From Flavobacterium sp. Sd200 (GTDB lineage Bacteria; Bacteroidota; Bacteroidia; Flavobacteriales; Flavobacteriaceae), in the NCBI RefSeq assembly GCF_009826935.1, contig NZ_WUMN01000001.1, positions 372,001 to 436,000 of the forward strand: 64,000 bases of DNA, read 5' to 3'. The position numbers and the translations under genes were made by a program. The notes beneath the pieces were generated by a model. The model saw nothing but the letters and a program-made list of their open reading frames with translations, was not told the origin of the DNA and made no database searches. This document shows, one piece after another, positions 54,591-62,671 of the stretch. Within the stretch, counting starts at the first letter, position 1. Each line of letters begins with the position of its first letter.

Positions 54591-55973
54591 TTATAAAGTT
54601 TTGGAACCTGCTGCTGCAATGGCTCGGCGAACGGCTCCAAGTTTGTTGTTTACTTCCTGTAGTTCGTTTTCGGGTACAGAGTCTATTACCACACCTGCGC
54701 CTGCACGGTAATGCAGTTCGTTGTTTTTGCTTAAAATACTGCGTATTACAATGGCCAGATTAATGTTGCCATTGCTGCCTAAAAAACCTATCGCACCGCC
54801 ATAGTAGCCACGTTGTTCTTTTTCGTACTGGTTTATAAGCTGTAAGGCTTTTGGTTTTGGCGTGCCGGATAATGTTCCTGCAGGAAATGTCCCTGCAAAA
54901 AGCGAAAGCGCATCGGTATCTTCGGCATTGCCTGTAACCTTAGATACTAAATGGATTACATGCGAAAAATTCTGTACCTCTTTATAAAGTTCTATATGCA
55001 CGTCTTTGCAGTATTTACTAAGGTCGTTACGGGCAAGATCTACGAGCATGGTGTGTTCTGCGTTTTCCTTTTCGTCATTGAGCAGTGCCTGGGTACTGAG
55101 CAGGTCGGCTGCGGCATCGCCGCTTTTGCGCACCGTGCCTGCAATAGGGTGTATGGATGCTTTGCCATTGTTTAGGCTTATTTGGGTTTCAGGACTTGAA
55201 CCCATCAGGCGGTATGATTCCATATCTGCATAAAAAAGGTATGGAGATGGGTTTAGCCTTCTAAGCTGGCGATATACCTCGAAGTCGTCTCCAAAAAACT
55301 GTTGCGAGAATGGCCTTGACACCACAAGCTGAAAAACATCGCCCCTGTAAATATGCTCTTTAGATTTGTTTACAAGCTCTATAAATTCGTTGTTGCTTAT
55401 CGGTGTTTTTTCTTCACCTGTTACTTCAAATGGCAAAAGTGTAAAAGACTGCCTGCGCAAAATATCTTCAAAATGACTGTCAGGCAATGTAATACCGTCA
55501 AACGAATTATAAAGTATATGCCCTGTGTCATGAAAATGGTCGAGTACTACAAGATACTTAAACAGGATGAAGTGGGCGAGGGGTACACCATTATCAGTGC
55601 TGTTTTCGTTGGTAATAGCTTCCTCAAAATGGGCATATTCGAAACTAAAATAGCTTAAAAAAGCATTGTGCGCAGACGGACTTACAAATGTATAGCCGTC
55701 TATAAGTTTTTTTATTTGTTGGGTAACTTTTCGCCTGTCTGTAATAGGGTGTGCTGCTTTTGTACCATTTACCAAAACAGTAATGCTGTTGTTGTTAACA
55801 GTGATCTCTATAATAGGATCGAGCCCAATGTAGGAAGTACTGTCGGCACGCGAATGATAATCGTTTCCTTCCAGCAGGCAGGGCTTACGATAGTGATTGC
55901 GCAATCCCATGTATAGCCCAACGGCAGTATGCAGGTCGGCATTAAAGTTATAAGTTTGAGTGTGTATATTCAT
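54591..55973 (-). CDS. trpE: Anthranilate synthase component I
   Basis: This chorismate-binding enzyme makes anthranilate. It shows the motifs FADMESYRLMGSSPETQISL, RPFSQQFF-type SRPFSQQFFGDDFEVYRQLR, IAGTVRKSGDAAADLL and PAGTLSGTPKPKALQL. Length is 460 residues from the ATG at 55973 (MNIHTQTYNFNADLHT). A longer in-frame version starting at a TTG at 56015 lies inside the attenuator hairpin and is rejected. Expression is likely controlled by the upstream leader peptide. Confidence 0.95.
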   Translation of the reverse strand: MNIHTQTYNFNADLHTAVGLYMGLRNHYRKPCLLEGNDYHSRADSTSYIGLDPIIEITVNNNSITVLVNGTKAAHPITDRRKVTQQIKKLIDGYTFVSPSAHNAFLSYFSFEYAHFEEAITNENSTDNGVPLAHFILFKYLVVLDHFHDTGHILYNSFDGITLPDSHFEDILRRQSFTLLPFEVTGEEKTPISNNEFIELVNKSKEHIYRGDVFQLVVSRPFSQQFFGDDFEVYRQLRRLNPSPYLFYADMESYRLMGSSPETQISLNNGKASIHPIAGTVRKSGDAAADLLSTQALLNDEKENAEHTMLVDLARNDLSKYCKDVHIELYKEVQNFSHVIHLVSKVTGNAEDTDALSLFAGTFPAGTLSGTPKPKALQLINQYEKEQRGYYGGAIGFLGSNGNINLAIVIRSILSKNNELHYRAGAGVVIDSVPENELQEVNNKLGAVRRAIAAAGSKTL

Positions 55974-55995
55974 TTTAGTGGAGTAATTTTTGGAT

Positions 55996-56031
55996 AAAAG
56001 AAAACGGCCTGTCAATATGTGACAGGCCGTT
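55996..56031 (-). terminator. Attenuator terminator hairpin of the trp operon
   Basis: On the minus strand AACGGCCTGTCA pairs perfectly with TGACAGGCCGTT (12 bp, 5-base loop, 56003-56031). TTCTTTT follows (55996-56002), 23 bases before the trpE start. It lies downstream of the leader peptide, as expected of transcription attenuation. Confidence 0.9.
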
Positions 56032-56072
56032 AGTACTTAATGAGGTATATATACATAGTTAGGCAACAGTCA

Positions 56073-56132
56073 CTAAAAAGTAGACTGCCACCACCAAAAA
56101 TTTGTTGCGATATTTTGAGATCGTAAAATCAT
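56073..56132 (-). CDS. trpL: trp operon leader peptide, 19 aa, with three consecutive Trp
   Basis: The reading frame from the ATG at 56132 encodes MILRSQNIATNFWWWQSTF and a stop at 56073. Three adjacent Trp codons (TGG TGG TGG) lie about 20 bases before a GGCAGTC/GACTG pairing that could be the 1:2 hairpin, and the terminator follows 42 bases after the stop. This is the classic structure of ribosome-mediated attenuation: with scarce Trp-tRNA, the ribosome stalls at the Trp codons and the terminator fails to form. I did not calculate the antiterminator. Confidence 0.9.
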   Translation of the reverse strand: MILRSQNIATNFWWWQSTF

Positions 56133-56136
56133 ATTT

Positions 56137-56168
56137 CAAAGTTAGCGAAGTGATCTTTACTGACCAAA
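56137..56168 (-). promoter_or_regulatory. Promoter of the trp operon leader
   Basis: On the minus strand TTTG (56165-56168) lies 20 bases upstream of TAACTTTG (56137-56144), a good match to the Bacteroidota promoter. The -7 box ends 4 bases before the leader ATG at 56132, so the leader peptide is probably translated from a leaderless or nearly leaderless transcript. Confidence 0.75.
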
Positions 56169-56287
56169 TTTTTTTGTGTATTATTTTGTAGAAATGAATT
56201 GTGCTACTTTGTTTCGAGTAGATGAAATCATATCGGGAATACTAATAATAATCTACGTAAACCATTGAAAATATTGATTAAACAAAA

Positions 56288-56313
56288 AAGGCGTCCAAAA
56301 CTTTGGACGCCTT
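56288..56313 (-). terminator. Terminator after the YceI gene
   Basis: An 11-bp perfect stem AAGGCGTCCAA/TTGGACGCCTT with a 4-base loop is followed on the minus strand by TTTTGTTT. Confidence 0.85.
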
Positions 56314-56339
56314 AACAAATTCAAATTTAAACCTAAAAA

Positions 56340-56909
56340 TTAGAATTGTAAGTTTACAGTAACTTCAAAGTCATCATAGATAGCTTTGTCTCCAATGCCT
56401 TCAAAGAAGCTTTTAGAACCATATTTGATGTCATATTTAGTTCTGTCTATATTAAATGTAGTTTTTGCAGTGTTTTTAGCTACAGTAAGGTCAAAAGTTA
56501 CCGGTTTAGTAATGCCTTTTATTGTAAGATCTGCAGTTACAGTGTAAACGTTAGTAGCTTTAAGTTTTACAGATGTGAAAACAAGTTTAGATGTAGCAAA
56601 TTTATCTGTACCAAAAAAGTCTTCAGCTTTAAGGTGTCCTTCCAGTTTCTCTTTACCTTCACCAGCTTTAAGGTCAGTCACAGCAATAGAAGTCATGTCT
56701 ATTGTAAAAGTACCGCCTGTAAGTTTGTTGCTTTTGTAAGTAAGGGCACCATCTTTAAAGTTTACAGTACCGCTATGTTGGCCTGTTACCTTTTTACCAA
56801 CCCATGCAATAGAGCTTTTAGAGGTGTTGATTTTTTTGTCCTGTGCTGTAGCTGTAAGTGTAGTAGCAGCAACAAATAATGCAATTGCAATTGATTTTAA
56901 ATTTTTCAT
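56340..56909 (-). CDS. YceI family lipid-binding protein, 189 aa
   Basis: A signal peptide (to TATAQ) precedes a YceI lipocalin-like barrel: NTSKSSIAWVGKKVTGQHSGTV at the start, LTGGTFTIDMTSIAV in the middle and a C-terminal YGSKSFFEGIGDKAIYDDFEV. Family members bind polyisoprenoids or other amphiphiles in the periplasm. It is probably monocistronic. Confidence 0.9.
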   Translation of the reverse strand: MKNLKSIAIALFVAATTLTATAQDKKINTSKSSIAWVGKKVTGQHSGTVNFKDGALTYKSNKLTGGTFTIDMTSIAVTDLKAGEGKEKLEGHLKAEDFFGTDKFATSKLVFTSVKLKATNVYTVTADLTIKGITKPVTFDLTVAKNTAKTTFNIDRTKYDIKYGSKSFFEGIGDKAIYDDFEVTVNLQF

Positions 56910-56941
56910 CTTGTTGTTAAAATTAAATTAGGATAAATATA

Positions 56942-57580
56942 TTAAAGAGTAATAAATAATTGTTCGTTCGGTTTACGCACTTTTTTTGCGTGCTGCTGGG
57001 CGTCTTCGTCGTGGCGGTATCCTATAGAGGCAATAACAGCTGCATTAAGGCCACGGTCTTCAAGACCCAGTATCTGGTTTACCTTTGCAGCATCAAAGCC
57101 TTCCATAGGGGTGGCGTCTATTTTTAAAAGTGCTGCGCTATTTATAAGGGTAGAAAGCGCTATATAAGACTGTTTTGCAGTCCATATATTTTTTTGTTCT
57201 TCGGTAAGGGTGTTTAAAAAGCCATTGATATAATCGCTAAAGCCGTTCAACGCTTCACGTGCAACACCACGCTGTTCGCTAACATTATCCATGTAGGCAT
57301 CCACATGGCCTTCGCCCACATTCAGCTCATTAGCAAAGATAAACAGATGCGATGCATCGGCAAAAAGATTTTTGTTGTTGCCACTTGCAGCTTCTGCAAG
57401 GCGTTCTTTAACCTCCTGTGTTTCTACAATAATTACTTTATACGGCTGTAATCCTACAGATGATACGCTAAGGCGAACCGCCTCTTTTAAAAAATCTATG
57501 TCCTGTGCCGATACTTTTTTTGCAGTATCATATTTTTTCACTGCATAACGCCAGTTAAGGCCGTCTATATACTGTGTCAT
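56942..57580 (-). CDS. NAD(P)H-dependent nitroreductase family protein, 212 aa
   Basis: An FMN-dependent nitroreductase-type fold (NfsB/NfnB-like). It has RYAVKKYDTAKKVSAQDIDFLKEAVRLS at the start, LSVSSVGLQPYKVIIVET and ALLKIDATPMEGFDAAKVNQIL. Such enzymes reduce quinones, nitroaromatics or flavins. It is downstream of a MarR regulator in the same orientation (20 bases apart), which suggests induction by redox-active or aromatic compounds. Confidence 0.9.
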   Translation of the reverse strand: MTQYIDGLNWRYAVKKYDTAKKVSAQDIDFLKEAVRLSVSSVGLQPYKVIIVETQEVKERLAEAASGNNKNLFADASHLFIFANELNVGEGHVDAYMDNVSEQRGVAREALNGFSDYINGFLNTLTEEQKNIWTAKQSYIALSTLINSAALLKIDATPMEGFDAAKVNQILGLEDRGLNAAVIASIGYRHDEDAQQHAKKVRKPNEQLFITL

Positions 57581-57600
57581 AATGGTTTGGTCTTTATTAT

Positions 57601-58053
57601 TTATAATGTCCTGTATTTTTCAAGCAGGATGTTTAATTGTTCTAATTCTTCCGGAGTAAGGTTCTTGGCAAATTTCATTTCGTTTTCTTCAACCACCGGA
57701 TCCAGTTCTTCAAGCAAATCCAGGCCTTTTTGCGTTATCGATATTTCCATTTTGCGGCGGTTATCTGCACAAACCTCTCTGCTCACAAGCCCTTTAAGCA
57801 ACAGTTTGTCTACAAGTCGGGTAGTATTGCTTGTTTTGGCTATCATGCGCTCCTGTATTACACACATGTTTGCAGGTTTACCTTTTTGTCCGCGCAAAAT
57901 GCGCAAAACATTAAACTGCTCTGGCGAAAGGTCGTAGCCTTTCATAGCCTCATTTACATTCTCTGCAACAATGCTGTTGGTGTACATAACATTCATGACC
58001 ACTTTTTTATAAAGTGTCATTTTACCTGATTTTATTACGTCTTCAATCTTCAT
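57601..58053 (-). CDS. MarR family transcriptional regulator, 150 aa
   Basis: The winged-helix core is at about residues 40-115: YDLSPEQFNVLRILRGQKGKPANMCVIQERM, then SNTTRLVDKLLLKGLVSREVCADNRRKMEISIT, in which the RK pair forms the wing. It probably represses its own operon with the nitroreductase, and a palindrome overlaps its -7 box at 58099-58117. Confidence 0.9.
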   Translation of the reverse strand: MKIEDVIKSGKMTLYKKVVMNVMYTNSIVAENVNEAMKGYDLSPEQFNVLRILRGQKGKPANMCVIQERMIAKTSNTTRLVDKLLLKGLVSREVCADNRRKMEISITQKGLDLLEELDPVVEENEMKFAKNLTPEELEQLNILLEKYRTL

Positions 58054-58098
58054 TGTTACATTTGTTATAGTTACTAATGTAAAATTTGTATCTACAAT

Positions 58099-58117
58099 AT
58101 TTGTATATACAAATGTA
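58099..58117 (-). promoter_or_regulatory. MarR promoter with overlapping palindromic operator
   Basis: ATTTGTATATACAAAT (58099-58114) is a perfect 16-bp palindrome. The minus-strand -7 box TACATTTG (58110-58117) overlaps its right half. A related, imperfect half (ATTTGTATCTACAAT) lies just beside it at 58084-58098. This fits autorepression by MarR. Confidence 0.65.
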
Positions 58118-58200
58118 TGTTGGTTTTTAGTATCTGCAATATAAATACCTGTTAATATTTTGTTAATGTAAAAAAGTGCTTTTAAATAGGGGGTAATTTT

Positions 58201-58821
58201 ATGGCTATGATATATTTAGATACCTATATAAAGAGATACAGCCTGTTTGCAGTACTGATTTTTAGTGTGCTGACTTTGGTTTGCTGCAAAAAAGAAAGCG
58301 GCGAAGAAGAAAAAGAACAGCCGGATACAACAGCCGTAGCAGTCAAAGACACTATAGTTGCACCTAAACTGCCAACACCTTTAAAAATATATACTAATGA
58401 TACCGTTAGTGTGCCTGCTTATGACTATGCCGGGCTTGAATATTTTTTAAAGCAAAAGAACGATACTACCTATGTAGTTAACTTTTGGGCTACATGGTGT
58501 GTGCCGTGTGTGGAAGAGTTGCCTCATTTTGAAAAAATAAATGCTAAATATAAAGCCAATAAGGTTAAGGTTATACTCGTTAGCCTTGATATGGCTAAAA
58601 TGATAGAAAAAAAACTATTGCCATTTATAACAGAAAAACGTTTAAAAAGCCAGGTACTTTTACTGCGTGACACCGATGCAGATGCGTGGATACCTAAAGT
58701 AGACAGCACATGGAGCGGGGCAATACCGGCAACGGTAATTTACAACAGTGATGCCCGCAAATTTTATGAACGTTCGTTTACTTATGACGAACTGGAAAAA
58801 GAGATCAGTAACTTTAAATAA
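58201..58821 (+). CDS. Thioredoxin-like (TlpA-type) lipoprotein, 206 aa
   Basis: A basic start and TM-like segment end at the lipobox-like LVCC near residue 29, so it is probably a lipoprotein in the periplasm. The thioredoxin fold carries VVNFWATWCVPCVEELPHFEK with the active-site WCVPC and the cis-Pro in SGAIPATVIYN. This is the TlpA/ResA-type disulfide reductase family of cytochrome and envelope maturation. It overlaps no neighbour and is followed within 20 bases by another redoxin. Confidence 0.85.
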   Translation: MAMIYLDTYIKRYSLFAVLIFSVLTLVCCKKESGEEEKEQPDTTAVAVKDTIVAPKLPTPLKIYTNDTVSVPAYDYAGLEYFLKQKNDTTYVVNFWATWCVPCVEELPHFEKINAKYKANKVKVILVSLDMAKMIEKKLLPFITEKRLKSQVLLLRDTDADAWIPKVDSTWSGAIPATVIYNSDARKFYERSFTYDELEKEISNFK

Positions 58822-58840
58822 CAATCAAAATAAACGTAAA

Positions 58841-59452
58841 ATGAAAAAAATACAGTTCTTCGCCCTTTTTTTATTAGTGGGTGCTCTTGCCGCTTTTAAA
58901 GCAGACACTGCTCCGGCAGGTTACAAAGTGGGCGATATAGCTACCGATTTCAGCCTTAAAAATGTTGATGGCAAAATGGTATCTTTAAAAGATGTAAAGG
59001 CGAGCAAAGGATACATAGTGGTTTTTACCTGCAACCACTGCCCTTATGCACAGGCTTATGAAGACAGGATAATTGCTCTCGATAAAAAATATAAAGCACT
59101 GGGATATCCTGTAGTAGCTATAAACCCTAACAATCCTGAGAAACAAAAAGAAGACAGTTTTGCAAAAATGCAGGAAAAGGCAAAAGCAAAGCAGTTTACT
59201 TTTCCGTACCTGTTTGACGAAGGTCAAAAAATATATCCTCAGTATGGAGCTACCAAAACCCCTCACGTATATGTGCTTCAAAAAACGGCTAAAGGCAATG
59301 TAGTAAAATACATAGGAGCTGTAGACGATAACTATGAAGATGCTGCCGCAGTAAAACAAAAATATGTAGAGAATGCCGTAGATGCATTGCTTAAAGGTAA
59401 AGATGTAACTGTAAAAGAAACTAAAGCTATTGGCTGTTCTATAAAAGCATAA
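58841..59452 (+). CDS. Thioredoxin/AhpC-TSA family exported protein, 203 aa
   Basis: A signal peptide (MKKIQFFALFLLVGALAAF) is followed by the AhpC/TSA-like domain. The active site is VVFTCNHCPYAQAYEDR (CNHC), with a cis-Pro region at GATKTPHVYVLQ. The start at 58841 is chosen because it supplies a signal peptide; a longer frame overlaps the previous gene and is out of register with its product. Probably a periplasmic redox protein. Confidence 0.85.
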   Translation: MKKIQFFALFLLVGALAAFKADTAPAGYKVGDIATDFSLKNVDGKMVSLKDVKASKGYIVVFTCNHCPYAQAYEDRIIALDKKYKALGYPVVAINPNNPEKQKEDSFAKMQEKAKAKQFTFPYLFDEGQKIYPQYGATKTPHVYVLQKTAKGNVVKYIGAVDDNYEDAAAVKQKYVENAVDALLKGKDVTVKETKAIGCSIKA

Positions 59453-59477
59453 TACCTTTGGAAAAAATATTTTATAA

Positions 59478-59792
59478 ATGAATTTAGACCAGCAACAATG
59501 GTGGGATCAGTCACAGCAGGACAGCGATGCTGTAGTACTCGATGTGCGTACCCCCGAAGAGTGGCACCAGGGGATTATTCCCGGAGCCATACATATAGAT
59601 TATTATAAAGGGCAGGGCTTTATAGATGAGGTAGAGCAACTCGATAAAAGCAAAACCTACTATGTGTACTGCCGCAGTGGCATGCGCAGCGGTAATGCCT
59701 GCAACATTATGAGCCAGTTAGGTTTTGAGAAAGCCTATAATCTTGAAGGCGGCATAATGGAGTGGGACGGACCCGTTGTAGAGCCTGTATAA
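59478..59792 (+). CDS. Rhodanese-like domain protein, 104 aa
   Basis: This is a single rhodanese (sulfurtransferase) domain with the start VVLDVRTPEEWHQGIIPGAIHID and the active-site loop YVYCRSGMRSGNAC (catalytic Cys). It is cytosolic and small, typical of single-domain sulfur carriers. It lies 25 bases after the redoxin gene and is followed by a terminator. Confidence 0.9.
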   Translation: MNLDQQQWWDQSQQDSDAVVLDVRTPEEWHQGIIPGAIHIDYYKGQGFIDEVEQLDKSKTYYVYCRSGMRSGNACNIMSQLGFEKAYNLEGGIMEWDGPVVEPV

Positions 59793-59795
59793 TTT

Positions 59796-59818
59796 AAAAA
59801 GCCCGAAAGGGCTTTTTT
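59796..59818 (+). terminator. Terminator after the rhodanese gene
   Basis: AAAAAGCCC and GGGCTTTTT form a 9-bp stem around a GAAA tetraloop, followed by T. Confidence 0.9.
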
Positions 59819-59837
59819 GATTTTAATTGTCGAAATT

Positions 59838-60134
59838 ATGAAAAAAGATATATTTATATTTAAAAGAAATTACAGAGGAGATATGTTTTTACCTAAGTTA
59901 TTTATTGACTTAAAGGGGAAGAAAACGAATACTTTCGATGGCTTCTATGATATTGAGTGGTGGGGAACGATTGGCGATGAAAAAGTAACATTCACTCAAA
60001 AACATGCTCCAATAGCAGTAAAAACTTTTTTGCGCTTTAATGAGAAATTTAAAAATGGAACATGCACTCTTTTGCTTTTTTATTTGATTAAAGAAATAGC
60101 AGGAACTTACAATATGAAATATTTTGGAGTATAA
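59838..60134 (+). CDS. Unknown protein, 98 aa
   Basis: This is a small, probably soluble protein I do not recognise. It starts at the ATG at 59838 (MKKDIFIFKRNYRGDMFLP); the frame extends upstream to a TTG inside the terminator. It has a central EWWGTIGDEKVTF segment. It converges on the response-regulator gene, with only 2 bases between the two stop codons. Confidence 0.6.
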   Translation: MKKDIFIFKRNYRGDMFLPKLFIDLKGKKTNTFDGFYDIEWWGTIGDEKVTFTQKHAPIAVKTFLRFNEKFKNGTCTLLLFYLIKEIAGTYNMKYFGV

Positions 60135-60136
60135 TT

Positions 60137-60574
60137 TTACCCATTCTTAGATGAGAAATTATTAATGTTCTCTTTCCAGTAGTCTATAAGGTTGCGTATC
60201 TTTTCTTTGTATTTATTGTAGTCAGTGCCTTTATGAATATAGCCCTGTATAGAAAGCTTGTTTGCCTGCTTTATACTGTATTCGTCCTGTGCGTTACTGA
60301 TAAAAATATACGGAATGTCTTTATCGCTTAAAAGCTCTTCTTCTAAAATAATATTGCGCAGCTCAAAACCTCCAAGCTTGGGCATATTAATGTCAGATAT
60401 TATAATAAAAGGTTCAATATCCGGCCTCCTTATATATTGCAGTGCCTCGGTACTGTCAGCAAAAAAAACAAGATTGTTTTTGTAGCCAAGGTCTCTAAAT
60501 ATTTCCTGCAAAATATCCCTGTCGTCTTCATCGTCCTCTATAACAAGGATGTCCCTGTGCATTTTCATGGGCAT
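60137..60574 (-). CDS. Response regulator, receiver domain only, 145 aa
   Basis: A CheY-like receiver with the acidic pocket IEDDEDD, the phospho-acceptor Asp in IIISDINMPKLGG and the conserved Lys near GYIHKGTDY. No output domain follows. Bacteroidota have many such single-domain receivers, mostly partners of hybrid histidine kinases. I start at the ATG at 60574 (MPMKMHRDILVIEDD); 60568 and 60562 are also possible. Confidence 0.9.
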   Translation of the reverse strand: MPMKMHRDILVIEDDEDDRDILQEIFRDLGYKNNLVFFADSTEALQYIRRPDIEPFIIISDINMPKLGGFELRNIILEEELLSDKDIPYIFISNAQDEYSIKQANKLSIQGYIHKGTDYNKYKEKIRNLIDYWKENINNFSSKNG

Positions 60575-60647
60575 TATTGCTTTTTTGTTGGTTGCATAAT
60601 TATTGCAAAATATAATTTTCTGCAAATTTTATTGTTATTATTTTCTG

Positions 60648-60655
60648 CAAAAATA
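60648..60655 (-). promoter_or_regulatory. Possible -7 element of the response-regulator gene
   Basis: The minus strand reads TATTTTTG, matching TAnnTTTG, with a CAA (TTG on the minus strand) 15 bases beyond it, a rather short spacing. Confidence 0.4.
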
Positions 60656-60796
60656 TTACACTTTTATTAACAATGGTTTTCCTGTTATCAGACGCAATAA
60701 AAACAACTTTCTTCGTACTTTTTTATATTTTGGTATTAAAATTTTGTTGTACATTGCCTTATCCGGGGCATTATAGCCGGATGCCTAAAAACTAAA

Positions 60797-61645
60797 ATGT
60801 TACTTAAACAATACCGCGATCATTTTATACAAAAACTCGCTCCTTTATATGATGTAATGGAAGCCGAGAGTTTCTTTTCTATTGCCCTGCAGGAATTAAA
60901 AGGCTGGAAAAGGGTAGATGTTGCCCTAAATCCACAGGCCGAACTACATCAGGATGAAATAGAAAAATGGAATGATGTCCTGCAACAGCTTGAAAGCCAA
61001 AAACCCATACAGTATATTTTTGGACATGCCCATTTTTATGGACTGGATTTTGAAGTAAACAGCAGTACGCTCATTCCGAGGCCGGAAACTGAAGAGTTGG
61101 TAGAATGGATCATTCATGAAAATAAGAACAGGGCAAACATCACTATTTTAGATATTGGCACAGGGTCTGGTTGTATTGCCATATCGCTGGCTAAAAACCT
61201 GCCTAACGCACAGGTGTTTGCTATAGATGTAAGCAATGAAGCATTGACCCTTGCCAAAAAAAATGCCATGACAAACAATGTAAATCTAACATTTGTACAA
61301 CAGGATATACTTAAGGCAGAGGCTCTGCCGCAACAGTTCGATGTTGTTGTTTCTAATCCGCCTTACGTGCGCAATCTTGAAAAGGCAGAAATAAGGCATA
61401 ATGTTTTGGTATATGAGCCACATCTTGCCCTGTTTGTAGATGATAACGATGCACTTATCTTTTACAGGAAAATTGCCTCGCTGGCAAAAGATAGCCTTCC
61501 GGTGGGTGGCAAACTGTATTTTGAGATCAATCAATATTTAGGTAAAGAAACGGTGCAAATGCTCGAAGCAGCCGGCTACAGTAATGTGATTTTAAGGCAG
61601 GATATGTATGGCAACGACCGAATGATTGCCTGTAACAGGGTATAG
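60797..61645 (+). CDS. prmC: Peptide chain release factor N5-glutamine methyltransferase
   Basis: A SAM-dependent methyltransferase that methylates the Gln of the GGQ motif in release factors RF1 and RF2. The SAM loop is TILDIGTGSGCIAISLAKN and the catalytic motif is VVSNPPYVRN. The N-terminal helical domain precedes it (residues 1-95, including QYIFGHAHFYGLDFEVN and LIPRPETEELVEWI). Length is standard at 282 residues. The following gene overlaps only in a rejected longer frame. Confidence 0.95.
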   Translation: MLLKQYRDHFIQKLAPLYDVMEAESFFSIALQELKGWKRVDVALNPQAELHQDEIEKWNDVLQQLESQKPIQYIFGHAHFYGLDFEVNSSTLIPRPETEELVEWIIHENKNRANITILDIGTGSGCIAISLAKNLPNAQVFAIDVSNEALTLAKKNAMTNNVNLTFVQQDILKAEALPQQFDVVVSNPPYVRNLEKAEIRHNVLVYEPHLALFVDDNDALIFYRKIASLAKDSLPVGGKLYFEINQYLGKETVQMLEAAGYSNVILRQDMYGNDRMIACNRV

Positions 61646-61700
61646 AAGACAGACCTCAGAGATTAGACTTAAAGATATTAAATATCAGACTTTAGATAAA

Positions 61701-62606
61701 ATGATAACCCCGCCATACCTAAAACCAAACGATAAAGTAGCTGTGGTCAGCACTGCCAAACGCACAGAGCCCGAAGAGATCGAAGAGGCCATCGCGACAT
61801 TAAAAAAATGGGACTTGCAGCCTGTTATTGGCAATCACGCCTTTAGTACAGATGGTTTTCTTGCCGGAACAGATGAAGAGCGCGCTGCCGATCTTCAGAA
61901 AATGCTGGATGACAGCAGTATTAAAGCTGTCTTTTTTACAAAGGGCGGCTACGGTACACTACGAATTATCGATGATATAGATTTCACTGCGTTTAAACAA
62001 AAACCTAAGTGGTTAATTGGTTACAGCGATATTACCTTGCTGCACAGCCATATTCACAATTTTGGCATTCAATCGCTGCACGCAGTTATGCTACAGGGTT
62101 ATGCAAAAAGTACCCCTGACTCTATAGGAGGTATCAGTAAAGCTATTTTTGGAGAAAGTCTTTCTTATGACTTCAAAGCACACGAACATAACAGGTCTGC
62201 AAATCAGTCAGTCAGTGGCACTCTTGTGGGGGGCAACCTTTCTATGCTGTATGCAACTATAGGTTCAGGATCAGAAATAGATACTGATGGTAAAATACTT
62301 TTTATAGAAGACATAGATGAATATCTATACCATTACGACCGTATGCTTATATCATTAAAACGTGCTGGCAAGCTGACTAACCTCAAAGCTTTGGTTGTAG
62401 GCGCACTTATTGATATTAAAGAATCTACCATACCTTTTGGGCGCGATGCTTATCAAATAACCCTTGAGCAAACGGCTCAGTTTGGCTATCCTGTTTACTT
62501 TGGTTTCCCTGCGGGGCACACTCCCGATAACCGTGCTTTAATAATGGGTAGCTACGTTTCTGTAAGTCAAACGGGCAGCACTGTAACGTTAGCCTTTAAA
62601 GACTGA
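61701..62606 (+). CDS. LD-carboxypeptidase family (S66) protein, 301 aa
   Basis: A cytosolic S66 peptidase of the LdcA/MccF group, which removes the terminal D-Ala from peptidoglycan tetrapeptides or cleaves related amide bonds. The nucleophile lies in LIGYSDITLL (Ser), the Glu in LFIEDIDEYLYHYDRM and the His in PAGHTPDNRALIM. The ATG at 61701 (MITPPYLKPNDKVAVVS) gives the normal N-terminus; a longer frame running into prmC is rejected. Confidence 0.9.
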   Translation: MITPPYLKPNDKVAVVSTAKRTEPEEIEEAIATLKKWDLQPVIGNHAFSTDGFLAGTDEERAADLQKMLDDSSIKAVFFTKGGYGTLRIIDDIDFTAFKQKPKWLIGYSDITLLHSHIHNFGIQSLHAVMLQGYAKSTPDSIGGISKAIFGESLSYDFKAHEHNRSANQSVSGTLVGGNLSMLYATIGSGSEIDTDGKILFIEDIDEYLYHYDRMLISLKRAGKLTNLKALVVGALIDIKESTIPFGRDAYQITLEQTAQFGYPVYFGFPAGHTPDNRALIMGSYVSVSQTGSTVTLAFKD

Positions 62607-62641
62607 TGGTCGCCACCAAACCATCACTTAACTGAAATTAT

Positions 62642-62649
62642 TATATTTG
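62642..62649 (+). promoter_or_regulatory. -7 promoter element of the carboxylesterase gene
   Basis: TATATTTG matches TAnnTTTG, 22 bases before the start codon at 62672. A -33 element is not obvious. Confidence 0.5.
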
Positions 62650-62671
62650 TTTAAAACCCAATACAATTACA

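Noticed and set aside
55974..56015. Upstream extension of trpE beginning at a TTG at 56015
   Set aside because: It starts inside the attenuator hairpin and adds 14 residues of no family similarity. The ATG at 55973 gives a normal TrpE start.
61626..61700. LD-carboxypeptidase start inside the prmC stop region
   Set aside because: The extra 25 residues have no family likeness, and 61701 gives the normal N-terminus.
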